NCBI GenBank assembly: GCA_021730935.1
Contig: JAKFYJ010000018.1
Location: 23,465-87,464, forward strand
Direction of reading: 5' to 3'
DNA length: 64,000 nucleotides
DNA from: Elusimicrobiota bacterium
GTDB lineage: Bacteria; Elusimicrobiota; Elusimicrobia; 2-02-FULL-39-32
Shown here in pieces: positions 51,695 to 59,499 of the stretch (position 1 is the stretch's first letter; each line of letters starts with the position of its first letter). Under the pieces are notes generated by a model. The model was not told where the DNA came from. It saw only the letters and a program-made list of their open reading frames with translations, and made no database searches. Both the position numbers and the translations under genes were made by a program.

Positions 51695-52786
51695 TTAATC
51701 GTGCCCAAGTTCCTTTTCGAGCTCCTGAATGCTCGGCAGGCTGTTCCTGAGTTCTTTGGGCAAGGACTTCACGATCTTTGTTTCCCAATGCGCCACGCCA
51801 ATGGGTTTTTTGATGTCGCGCAAGGCGTATTCCACCAACAATCGGTTTTTCTGCTTGGCCAGGAGAAGACCAATCGTCGGTTTGTCATCGGGATGGCGAA
51901 GCAAGTCGTCCACTGCTGAAAGATACATGTTTAGTTGCCCGACAAATTCTGGTTTAAAGGGAACAGCCTTGAGTTCAATGACCACGTAACAGCGAAGTTT
52001 GAGGTGATAAAAAAGCAGATCCACGTAAAAATCCTGATCGCCAACCTCAAGCAGAACTTGACGACCAACGAAAGAAAAACCAGTTCCCAGTTCCAATAAA
52101 AAGCGTTGGATATGGTCGACCAAAGCCTGCTCCAGCTCGCGCTCACGCCGCGGGTCAGCTGTCCCGATGAAGTCGAAGAGATAGGGATCCTTGAAAACCT
52201 GTCCGGCCATATCAGAATCGGTGGGTGGGAGAGTCGCTTTAAAATTACTCAGGGCCTTACCCTGCCGTTCATGGGATCTGTTTTCGATCTGCAGGCAGAG
52301 AATCGGATGGGACCAGCCGTTCTTCAAAGTTTGTGCCGCATACCAAAGCCGTGTCTTTTTATCTTTGAGTCGTTCAATCAAAGCAATGTTCTGGCGCCAG
52401 GGCAATTGTGCAATGACCCGTTGCACAATCTTTAGGTCAGGCCATGCGGCGGCAAACGCCCGCATATATTTGAGGTTACGCGGCGAAAATCCTTTCATTT
52501 CAGGGTAAGTCTCGCACAGATCATGAGAAAGACGATCTATAACCTTTGTGCCCCAGCCTTCCCTGCCTTGCCTCTCGAGAATGACTCTCCCAATCTCCCA
52601 ATATAAAACAACCATGGCCGCATTTGCAGAGAGAACCACACGAAGGCGCGCCCGCTCAATCCGTTTTTTAAGATCAACCAGCATTTGAGCATAACTGCGA
52701 GGCAGGTTCGAGACAGGAGACACTGCGGGGAAAGCCGCTTCGTCCTTGGATCGTCCGCGGACTTTTCTTTCGTCTTTAGAGGTCAT
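51695..52786 (-). CDS. DUF1016 (YhcG-like) PD-(D/E)XK nuclease protein
   Basis: 363 aa. N-terminal DUF1016_N helix bundle (ANAAMVVLYWEIGRVIL, GWGTKVIDRLSHDL, FSPRNLKYMRAF) and the C-terminal nuclease core: FSFVGRQVLLEVGDQDFYVDLLFYHLKLRCYVVIELKAVPFKPEFVGQLNMYLS, with Asp, Glu-x-Lys as metal residues. Common in mobile and defence-associated regions; PDDEXK role unproven. Ends in HD. Confidence 0.92.
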   Translation of the reverse strand: MTSKDERKVRGRSKDEAAFPAVSPVSNLPRSYAQMLVDLKKRIERARLRVVLSANAAMVVLYWEIGRVILERQGREGWGTKVIDRLSHDLCETYPEMKGFSPRNLKYMRAFAAAWPDLKIVQRVIAQLPWRQNIALIERLKDKKTRLWYAAQTLKNGWSHPILCLQIENRSHERQGKALSNFKATLPPTDSDMAGQVFKDPYLFDFIGTADPRRERELEQALVDHIQRFLLELGTGFSFVGRQVLLEVGDQDFYVDLLFYHLKLRCYVVIELKAVPFKPEFVGQLNMYLSAVDDLLRHPDDKPTIGLLLAKQKNRLLVEYALRDIKKPIGVAHWETKIVKSLPKELRNSLPSIQELEKELGHD

Positions 52787-52866
52787 GTTTCATAAAGGGA
52801 TTTTTGTAGTTTCGGTTAGTATACAACTTTGCAAATGGAGGGAGCAATCACTAGAAATTGTAGCTT

Positions 52867-52950
52867 AGGGGACGTTCTTAAATAATTAACTATATTCGAG
52901 AGAAGATTTATTTCATCGTAAAGTTAGTTAATTTGTTAAGTACGTCCCCT
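52867..52950. repeat. REP-like inverted repeat doublet
   Basis: Arms 52867-52892 and 52925-52950 pair 23 of 26 nt (AGGGGACG...TAACTA), with a 32-nt spacer. GGGGACGT-type ends are known from REP elements mobilised by RAYT transposases. No transposase in the window. Sits between DUF1016 start and the orphan membrane protein's stop. Confidence 0.7.
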
Positions 52951-52955
52951 GTCCC

Positions 52956-53903
52956 TCACTTCCTAGAAAGCTTTTCTACAGCCTTTTTCCATAGTGATTC
53001 CTCGATACGTTTATTAATAGTTTTCCAGTCAAACTCTGAAAGCCCATCAACGATATTAGAATGATACTGTTTATATAAAGAAATATTCGGCGAATACGTT
53101 TCAAAACGATTTATCGTGGAGACAATTGAAACAAGATACTGCACACCATAATATCGGTTCATATCTGAAGGGTCTGGCTCAAACATACCTGACACCCCAT
53201 GTTGCGCAACACTAAATCCAGCGACTTGAATTGTTATGACCGTTGTCATTTTAGGGTTTTTTATGGAAACAGATCGTAAAGCGGAAGATTGGGTAAGTGA
53301 TATAGTGCTTGCAGGAGGCAAAACAAGCTGCCTATAGACTAAAGTGTCCTCAGCTGACATTAAATGATTATGCTTAAAAATGCTTCTAATTTCTTTATTT
53401 GCAATACCAACTCCCCCAATATCTTCTCCTATCATGGATCCTTTAGAAGAAAAAACCGGGCCAATATTTTCAACAGGAGTAACATTCCAGTAAGTGCCAA
53501 ATTTCAACATCATATTATCTAAAATGCCCTTTTCAATAATATCAAGTCCTTTTGGGCCATCTAATTCGCCAACGTTTGAAATGGTCAATGCATCTATAGC
53601 TTTATCTGCGTTTACAAACATGTGCATGCAATAGCTTTTTTCATAAGGATTATTCATTTCACCAGTAATAAAATTTTTACTTTTTGAATCATAAAACAAA
53701 GCAAAAGTTAGTTGATTGCTTATTCTTTCTGCGTGCCAGTAAGGCAGAACTGACAGCAGAACAGGAAGTATTGATGCAATCAGTATGCCTGAATTTTTGA
53801 CGGCATCTGGAGCAGATGAATTCTTCCAAAGAAAAAAAACACATGTACCAGCAAGAATGCTGTACAATGCTACAGCAATTCTAGTAATGTTTGAATCAGT
53901 CAT
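52956..53903 (-). CDS. Orphan AT-rich membrane-anchored protein
   Basis: 315 aa. Two N-terminal TM helices (IAVALYSILAGTCVFFLW, GILIASILPVLLSVLPY), then a 250-residue beta-rich domain. No family recognised. Base composition is far more AT-rich than neighbours. Start ATG 53903 lies just past the decayed tRNA-His. Likely acquired cargo. Confidence 0.7.
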   Translation of the reverse strand: MTDSNITRIAVALYSILAGTCVFFLWKNSSAPDAVKNSGILIASILPVLLSVLPYWHAERISNQLTFALFYDSKSKNFITGEMNNPYEKSYCMHMFVNADKAIDALTISNVGELDGPKGLDIIEKGILDNMMLKFGTYWNVTPVENIGPVFSSKGSMIGEDIGGVGIANKEIRSIFKHNHLMSAEDTLVYRQLVLPPASTISLTQSSALRSVSIKNPKMTTVITIQVAGFSVAQHGVSGMFEPDPSDMNRYYGVQYLVSIVSTINRFETYSPNISLYKQYHSNIVDGLSEFDWKTINKRIEESLWKKAVEKLSRK

Positions 53904-53937
53904 ATTTTTTAAGAATTCATTTTTTTACAGAAATTGA

Positions 53938-54004
53938 GGTGGCTGACAGGAGTCTAACCCGCAACATCTCGAGCCACAGTCGAGTGCTCTGCATTGAGCT
54001 AAAG
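53938..54004 (-). pseudogene. Decayed tRNA-His copy
   Basis: Compared with the intact gene at 54237-54309 the T-arm, anticodon arm (loop CTGTGGC) and D-arm regions are recognisable, but the acceptor stem no longer pairs and several changes and a one-base gap occur. Not functional. Confidence 0.8.
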
Positions 54005-54030
54005 GCATAAGAGACATTCTTACCTAACTC

Positions 54031-54228
54031 CTACCGAAACGACCGTTGAGCGTAAACACGACCGCTTGACGACAAGTGCCAGCCCTGACAGCTTTTGCAG
54101 TGATAGCTGTGGAGACGCGCTTCGCCGAGCAGGCGCTCGATCATGGATTCCGCAGCGCTTTCTGTGCCGTATCGCTTTTTGTGAGGGAACGCCCAGCAGG
54201 GTTTGTTGAAGATGTCGTCGTAGGTCAT
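54031..54228 (-). CDS. Small Cys-pair protein encoded 5 nt after tRNA-His
   Basis: 65 aa from ATG 54228 (MTYDDIFNKPCWAFPHKK). The C-terminal CKSCQGWHLSS motif occurs in small phage- and island-type proteins and may bind zinc together with upstream Cys/His. No Shine-Dalgarno sequence can exist, since the encoded CCA of tRNA-His ends 5 nt before the ATG; tRNA 3' processing would leave an mRNA with a 5-nt leader. A decayed copy lies at 50547. Confidence 0.75.
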   Translation of the reverse strand: MTYDDIFNKPCWAFPHKKRYGTESAAESMIERLLGEARLHSYHCKSCQGWHLSSSGRVYAQRSFR

Positions 54229-54233
54229 AAAAT

Positions 54234-54309
54234 TGGGGCGGTCGACGGGAGTCGAACCCGCAACCACTCGAGCCACAGTCGAGTGCTCTGCCATTGAGCT
54301 ACGACCGCC
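54234..54309 (-). tRNA. tRNA-His (GTG)
   Basis: Acceptor GCGGTCG/CGACCGC pairs fully, and an encoded G-1 faces C73, the identity feature of tRNA-His. Anticodon loop CTGTGGC gives GTG; D-arm GCTC/GAGC and T-arm GCGGG-TTCGACT-CCCGT are intact. CCA is encoded (54236-54234). Intact copy next to a decayed duplicate. Confidence 0.97.
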
Positions 54310-54370
54310 ATTGCTGAAGGCATTACTAGAATATAAAATTATGGACGGCGGGGCAAATGGGTCTGGGGAG

Positions 54371-54643
54371 TCAGGCGGACTTGATGATCGTCACGATGCC
54401 GATCACAATGAAAAGGACTCCTGCGCCGATCTTGAGGGTCCGGGGATCCACAAACTTCGTGAGCCAGTCCCCCGCAAGCACGCCCACCAGAGTGGCCAGG
54501 ATCAAGGCCACGGACGACGCGGCAAAAACCGTCATCTTTGAACTGCCGGACGCCGAAAACGACATCACGCTGAGCTGGGTCTTGTCGCCCAACTCCGCCA
54601 GGAAAACCGTCACGAATGCGGCCCAAAAGACTTTCCAATCCAT
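54371..54643 (-). CDS. GDT1/TMEM165 (UPF0016) half-size cation transporter
   Basis: 90 aa from ATG 54643 (MDWKVFWAAFVTVFLAELGDKTQLSVM): the E-x-G-D-K-T motif, three TM helices. Bacterial half-size members pair to make the six-helix Mn2+/Ca2+ exporter; only one half is present here, so a homodimer is likely. TAAAAT lies exactly 6 nt before the ATG. Confidence 0.9.
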   Translation of the reverse strand: MDWKVFWAAFVTVFLAELGDKTQLSVMSFSASGSSKMTVFAASSVALILATLVGVLAGDWLTKFVDPRTLKIGAGVLFIVIGIVTIIKSA

Positions 54644-54649
54644 AATCAT

Positions 54650-54655
54650 ATTTTA
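54650..54655 (-). promoter_or_regulatory. -10-like hexamer placed for a leaderless transcript (GDT1)
   Basis: TAAAAT, then ATGATT, then ATG at 54643. Confidence 0.4.
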
Positions 54656-54694
54656 TCAAATTTCCCCCCTCCGGAAAGGGTCCCCGGGGTGTGT

Positions 54695-54700
54695 TATAAT
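54695..54700 (+). promoter_or_regulatory. -10 hexamer placed for a leaderless transcript (131-aa gene)
   Basis: Perfect TATAAT, 6 nt (ATAGGG), then ATG at 54707. Confidence 0.5.
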
Positions 54701-54706
54701 ATAGGG

Positions 54707-55102
54707 ATGAGCCATTCAAAGACGGCACTGGTTGAAGAAATAGCCTCCCAGATGGAAGTGGGGGCCGAGATGACCTATGCTTATATGACGCTTCCCTCAG
54801 GCGAGATCCAGCGCGTGCACGAGTTTGACGCAGACTCTGCCCACCGAAAACTCGCGGACCAGGGCGCTGAAATCATCCCCAACCTGCCGTCTCAGGACCT
54901 TTATTTATGGATGGTGGAATTTGCGGCGGGAACCCCCGAAAGCGTGCGGCCCAAACTGCAGGAGGCGCTCTCAGGCGTTGCGGCTGTGTGGAAGTTCCGC
55001 AACATTATGTATCACAACGACGCTCTGTCTCTGGAGTGGGACGAGTTCAAGCGCCGGAAACTTTTAGAGACGGCCCAGGACTGGTTCCGGCAAATAGGTT
55101 AA
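54707..55102 (+). CDS. Conserved hypothetical protein, 131 aa
   Basis: MSHSKTALVEEIASQMEVGAEMTYAYMTLPSGEIQRVHEFDADSAHRKL; soluble, mixed alpha/beta, with WKFRNIMYHNDALSLEWDEFKRRKL. No family recognised. Its end overlaps the convergent MFS gene by 56 nt. Confidence 0.7.
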   Translation: MSHSKTALVEEIASQMEVGAEMTYAYMTLPSGEIQRVHEFDADSAHRKLADQGAEIIPNLPSQDLYLWMVEFAAGTPESVRPKLQEALSGVAAVWKFRNIMYHNDALSLEWDEFKRRKLLETAQDWFRQIG

Positions 55103-56306
55103 AGACAAGCCCCGCCAAAATTATCGTCGTCCCAGCCACAAACAACGGAAACGAAGGCCGCACATGCGCGGCAAGATATCCCGCCAACACCGGAGGCAAA
55201 AACTGCGCGAAAGCCTGAATGCTCGCGTTGATCCCCAAAATTTCTCCCTGAATTGAACCGTCCACAGACCTTGAAATCAGCCCCACAAGGTTGGCCTGAG
55301 AAAGCCCGTTGAACACCGCAAAAAGCGGCACGCAGAACAGAAGCTGAACCGGCGTCCTGGCAAGAAAATAAGTCAAAATGCCGCACCCGCAGACGATCAA
55401 GCTGAACCTCAGAACCTGTTTTTCTGTGAGAATATGGCTCACCCGCCGCGTGATGAACCCTTGCGTGAACACCACCCAGGTCCCCACATAAGCAAAAAAA
55501 TCTCCCAGACGGCCCTGCGTGAAACCGAAACGCGTGATCAGAAAAACCGAGATGAATGTCGTGAAAAAGCTGAACCCGCAATGGAACAAAAAGACGGAGG
55601 TGTATATGCCGCGAAGGCCCGGGAGGTTGAACGCTTTCATGAGATTTAAGAATGACTGGTGCCAGTTCACGAGGAGGTTCCGGTTGGGGTTGGGATGAGT
55701 TTCCTCAAAACGCGTCACCACAAACATCACATTCACGGAACTCAGGAGCGCCGCAAACCAAAAAGGCGTGGCGGAATCAAACCAGTGAACGAGGGTGGAA
55801 TCAGAGAGTTTTCCGCCGAGGAACGGGCCAATGATGAAGCCCAGCCCGAAAGAAGCGCCGATGAGCCCGAAATTCTTGGTGCGGTTTTCGGGTTTCGTGA
55901 TGTCCGCCACAGCCGCCTGAGCCACGGCAATGTTTCCCCCCGTGAGCCCGTCCAGGGTGCGCGCAAAGAAAAGGAGTCCCAGCAGTTTCAGGTGGATGCC
56001 TGCCGCGAAAAGAACATAAGACAAGCATGTCCCCGCGAGAGAAAATAGAAGAATTTTTTTGCGGCCATATCTGTCAGAAAGCTGGCCCAGGATGGGCGCG
56101 GCAATGAACTGCGAAAGAGGGAAGACCGCGATCAGAATGCCGAGGAGGATGTATCCCCTCTGCACAGAACTGCCCGCCGCCAAAAGATAAGACGGAGAAT
56201 CGGGGTTGGCCAGAAGCTGGGGCATGATGGGGATCAGGATGCCATATCCAAGCATGTCCAGGAATATGGTGAGAATGACAACGGGAAGCGAATTCTTTTT
56301 ATTCAA
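55047..56306 (-). CDS. MFS transporter, TetA-like (DHA1)
   Basis: About 419 aa from TTG 56306 (MNKKNSLPVVILTIFLDMLGYGILIPIMPQLL). Twelve TM helices; motif A GQLSDRYGRKKILLFSL, motif C-like GLGFIIGPFLGG. TetA-type exporter of drugs or metabolites. One nt after the DUF1302-like stop; last gene of the LolA-ABC operon. The MFS stop overlaps the 131-aa gene. Confidence 0.9.
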   Translation of the reverse strand: MNKKNSLPVVILTIFLDMLGYGILIPIMPQLLANPDSPSYLLAAGSSVQRGYILLGILIAVFPLSQFIAAPILGQLSDRYGRKKILLFSLAGTCLSYVLFAAGIHLKLLGLLFFARTLDGLTGGNIAVAQAAVADITKPENRTKNFGLIGASFGLGFIIGPFLGGKLSDSTLVHWFDSATPFWFAALLSSVNVMFVVTRFEETHPNPNRNLLVNWHQSFLNLMKAFNLPGLRGIYTSVFLFHCGFSFFTTFISVFLITRFGFTQGRLGDFFAYVGTWVVFTQGFITRRVSHILTEKQVLRFSLIVCGCGILTYFLARTPVQLLFCVPLFAVFNGLSQANLVGLISRSVDGSIQGEILGINASIQAFAQFLPPVLAGYLAAHVRPSFPLFVAGTTIILAGLVFNLFAGTSPGPSLKVSGA

Positions 56307-56307
56307 T

Positions 56308-57483
56308 TCAGAACATCCTACTAAAAAACCACTGAACCTGAACGAAACCGATGTCCCGCAGGTTGCCAAATTCCGTGCGGTCCTTGCCGTTATAAACCTG
56401 ATATCCCGCTGAAAGCTCAAGGTCCGTGAGAGGTTGCCAGGACATTTTGGGTCCCGCAAAGAAACTTCCGTCGTTCAGGTTGATGATGCCATAACATTCC
56501 GCCTTAAAAAGGGGCGTCACATCATAGGTCGCGCCGAAACCATAATAATCTTTTCCGACGAAGGACTGGTCCTGCGGGTTTAAAACAACTTTGAAATAAT
56601 CTTCTTTATTCTTTTCGCCGATGCCGTTATAAAAATATTCGCCCAGCAAATAAAGCGTGTTGGGCAGACTGAAACTCCGATCATACGAGATGACGGCCTT
56701 CGCGAAATCTCTGCGGACTTCAGAATCAAAATTGTATATCGCCTCCGCCCGCAAACTTCCGTCGAAAACCTGAGCCGTCTGGCTGAACCCCGCCAAATCT
56801 TCTTTCCCGCGTTTGCCGCCCACAAACTCAAAATCCATCCGCAGAACATTCGCCCTGAACTTCCCCATGACGATGCTCTTGTCCCAGTCCGCGTCCTTTT
56901 TGGGAGCATAAACTCCCTCGAGAAAGGAGAGTGCGGAAAAATTCCACCGCGCGTCCGCCAAGTCTGACCCGGGCCGTTCGTCCCGCTCAATGCTCAAGGG
57001 GTTATAAGGATTGATGACATCAGTCGGGTTCCAGATGCGCCCCTGGCCCCACGCGATGCGTTGCCGCCCGACGGTGAGGTCCATGTGAGAAATGTGAGAT
57101 TCCGCATAGGCCCGATAAAAATTCTCGCGCCAAAGGAAATTTTCATTCTCGCTCAGGTTCCAGGTCATGTCCAGGAGCTCTTCTTTGGCCAAAATGCTGT
57201 TGACCGCTGTCCTCTGAGATTTTAAAAGCGACCCCCACAAAACTTCGTTGTCGGCGGCGAGGCGCAAGTTCAAGATATTTTTGGGATCTTTCCAGCGCCC
57301 GTCCAGCCGGAGCCGGTTGCCGCTCAAGCTTTTCGCGGACTCATCTTCCGTCGATGGATATCCGAAATCCAGAGATTTGGCATACCCCGTCACCTCAAAT
57401 GCGGCTCGGGCTTGGCCGGACAACAATGAGAGGAATAATATGGCCGCTGAAAAGCGGAGGTTAACCCTGGATTTGCCCGTCAT
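56308..57483 (-). CDS. DUF1302-like outer-membrane beta-barrel
   Basis: 391 aa. Signal peptide (AAILFLSLLSGQARA), then strand-rich sequence with DLTVGRQRIAWGQGRIWNPTDVINPYNPLSIERDERPG, the DUF1302 block, ending FVQVQWFFSRMF. Overlaps the ABC ATPase gene end by 23 nt. Would be the outer-membrane exit of the ABC/LolA-like system. Confidence 0.85.
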   Translation of the reverse strand: MTGKSRVNLRFSAAILFLSLLSGQARAAFEVTGYAKSLDFGYPSTEDESAKSLSGNRLRLDGRWKDPKNILNLRLAADNEVLWGSLLKSQRTAVNSILAKEELLDMTWNLSENENFLWRENFYRAYAESHISHMDLTVGRQRIAWGQGRIWNPTDVINPYNPLSIERDERPGSDLADARWNFSALSFLEGVYAPKKDADWDKSIVMGKFRANVLRMDFEFVGGKRGKEDLAGFSQTAQVFDGSLRAEAIYNFDSEVRRDFAKAVISYDRSFSLPNTLYLLGEYFYNGIGEKNKEDYFKVVLNPQDQSFVGKDYYGFGATYDVTPLFKAECYGIINLNDGSFFAGPKMSWQPLTDLELSAGYQVYNGKDRTEFGNLRDIGFVQVQWFFSRMF

Positions 57484-58126
57484 GAAGGTGGATCACGCGT
57501 TTGGCGCGGGAAAGAACGAGAGGGTCATGGCTGGAAAAAACGAATGTGACATTGTGTTTGCGGTTTAATTCGGCCATCAAATCCAAAAGTGATCCCGCCG
57601 TCGTGGAATCAAGGTTGGCTGTCGGCTCATCCGCAAGCACCAAAGCCGGAGCCGTGATGATGGCGCGCGCCACAGCGACCCTCTGCTGTTGTCCCCCAGA
57701 AAGCTCCATCGGGAATCGGTTCGCGTGGTCACCCAGCCCCACTTCCGTCAGAATTTCCAAAGATTTCTTTTTTCTTATGTTATCCGGCAACCCCTGCAGG
57801 AGCATCACGAACTCCACATTTTCCTGCGCGGTCAGGACGGGGATGAGGTTATACGCCTGGAATATAAACCCGATGTTTTTGAGGCGGATGTCGCAAAGCT
57901 CTGTCTCAGTCAATCCCGTGATGTCCTGGCCATTAATTAAAATTTTTCCCGATGTGGGCTGGTCGAGGCCGCCGAGCAAATTCAGCATCGTAGATTTTCC
58001 GGACCCCGAGGGCCCCGCAATCGCCATGAATTCCCCCGCCTCGATTTTGAAGCTCACGCCGCGCAAGGCTTCCACCGTTTCGCCCTTTGTCTTATAAATT
58101 TTGCGGATATTCTCGACGATAATCAT
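57461..58126 (-). CDS. LolD/MacB-type ABC transporter ATPase
   Basis: 221 aa from ATG 58126 (MIIVENIRKIYKTKGETVEALRGVSF). Walker A GPSGSGKST, Q-loop FQAYNL, signature LSGGQQQRVAVARA, Walker B ALVLADEPTANLD. Pairs with the FtsX-fold permease immediately upstream (1-nt TGATG overlap). Confidence 0.95.
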   Translation of the reverse strand: MIIVENIRKIYKTKGETVEALRGVSFKIEAGEFMAIAGPSGSGKSTMLNLLGGLDQPTSGKILINGQDITGLTETELCDIRLKNIGFIFQAYNLIPVLTAQENVEFVMLLQGLPDNIRKKKSLEILTEVGLGDHANRFPMELSGGQQQRVAVARAIITAPALVLADEPTANLDSTTAGSLLDLMAELNRKHNVTFVFSSHDPLVLSRAKRVIHLHDGQIQG

Positions 58127-59352
58127 CAATAATGCCTCAGGGCGTTTGCGGGTTTGAGGCGCGAAGCGTGGAGGGCGGGAAAAAGAGCGGCGACAATGCT
58201 CGTCAAGAGCGCCGCCAGGCACGAGAGCAGATGTTCTTTCCACACGAATTTCAGGTATAAAACCTTGTCGAAAGGCATCCAATATCCCATGGCGTCGCTG
58301 ATCGGAAGAGCGATCCCATTTTTCCCGAAATAAAAGATCAAAGCAGACCCTCCGACGATGCCCACAGCAATGCCCAGAGCGCCAAGGATGGCGGACTCCA
58401 CGATGATGAGGCCCGCCACATGCGCGGGTTTTGCGCCCAAAGCCATCATGAGGCCGAATTCCCGGATGCGCTCAAAAAGAGACATGAGGAGCGTGTTGAA
58501 AATGCCGAGAGCAACGATGGAAAAAATAATGATGAGAACAATCAAGAGCACCGCGTTCTGAAACTGCTGAATGCTCACAATCTCGTGCGCAGATTCTCGC
58601 CAGGTGAGCACAGAGACCTCCTCGTCCTTGAGGGCCAAAGCCAGTTTATCCCTGACGGAATCGATTTCGTCTTCGCTCCGCACTTTCGCTCCGACAATCG
58701 ACACTTCCTGCCCGCACACCAAAAGCCTCTGGGTCGCTGACAAGGGAACATAAACGATCTGCCCGTCATAAACAGGGCTGTCCGTTTTATAGATCCCGCA
58801 AAGCCGGAACGCTTCTGCAGACAAACTTCCGTCGGACCCTTGAACCATGATGACCAGTTTCTCGCCGAGACGCAGGTCCAGCTCCTTGGCGAGTTTCACC
58901 CCCATCATCACCTGCCGGTCGTCCGCCGTGGATAAATATTTTCCCTCAATCAAATAAGAATCGATGATCGTCAGAGACTTTTCCGTCGCGGGATCCACCC
59001 CCACAACGAGAGAACCTTTGGAAGTTTGAGGCGAGGACACGAGGCCCGTGAAAATGATCCTGGGAGACCAGCCGGTGATCTCAGGAATCTTCTTGACCGC
59101 TTCATAAACCGGAATGGGATTCGCGATGCGGAAATCCGGAACTTTTGTGTCCGTCGTTTTTTTCGCCTGAATCTGGATGTGAGCGGTATAAGTGCGGGTG
59201 GATTTTTCGACAATCTGGTTCTGAAGCGTCTTGATGAGGCTCTGCTGAAACAAGAGAGCCGCGAGGCCGAACCCGATGGAACCGAGAGTGATGATCGTCC
59301 GTCGTTTATTGCGCCAGACATTGCGCCAGGCGAGCTTCGCGATGAGTTTCAT
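58126..59352 (-). CDS. FtsX/LolCE-like ABC permease
   Basis: 408 aa from ATG 59352 (MKLIAKLAWRNVWRNKRRTIITLGSIGFG). TM1, a periplasmic MacB_PCD domain (about 45-270), then three TM helices ending ALHASRLKPANALRHY, the LolE-like signature. Mechanotransmission exporter type. The MITE sits right upstream of its start. Confidence 0.92.
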   Translation of the reverse strand: MKLIAKLAWRNVWRNKRRTIITLGSIGFGLAALLFQQSLIKTLQNQIVEKSTRTYTAHIQIQAKKTTDTKVPDFRIANPIPVYEAVKKIPEITGWSPRIIFTGLVSSPQTSKGSLVVGVDPATEKSLTIIDSYLIEGKYLSTADDRQVMMGVKLAKELDLRLGEKLVIMVQGSDGSLSAEAFRLCGIYKTDSPVYDGQIVYVPLSATQRLLVCGQEVSIVGAKVRSEDEIDSVRDKLALALKDEEVSVLTWRESAHEIVSIQQFQNAVLLIVLIIIFSIVALGIFNTLLMSLFERIREFGLMMALGAKPAHVAGLIIVESAILGALGIAVGIVGGSALIFYFGKNGIALPISDAMGYWMPFDKVLYLKFVWKEHLLSCLAALLTSIVAALFPALHASRLKPANALRHY

Positions 59353-59357
59353 ATTAT

Positions 59358-59497
59358 GACCGATGATGAAGGTAAATTTGTTCTTTTGTGAATACTGTAT
59401 CGAGCGAAAGACTGGCATACGCTTTCGCGAGATCCAAGCGAGCCCGCACTCGGCGAGCGTGTATTCACAAAAAACAAATTTACCTTCATCATCGGTC
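59358..59497. mobile_element. 140-bp MITE with TIRs and TATTAT target duplication
   Basis: Left arm 59358-59395 and right arm 59461-59497 are reverse complements over 37-38 nt with one indel (GACCGATGATGAAGGTAAAT and on). Direct repeats TATTAT flank it at 59352-59357 and 59498-59503. It carries no gene. A further hairpin GCGAAAG/CTTTCGC lies in the spacer. Removing it and one TSD restores stop-T-ATG between the LolA-like and permease genes. Confidence 0.88.
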
Positions 59498-59499
59498 TA

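Noticed and set aside
53938..54004. Second functional tRNA-His
   Set aside because: The acceptor stem does not pair and the D-arm region has lost a base.
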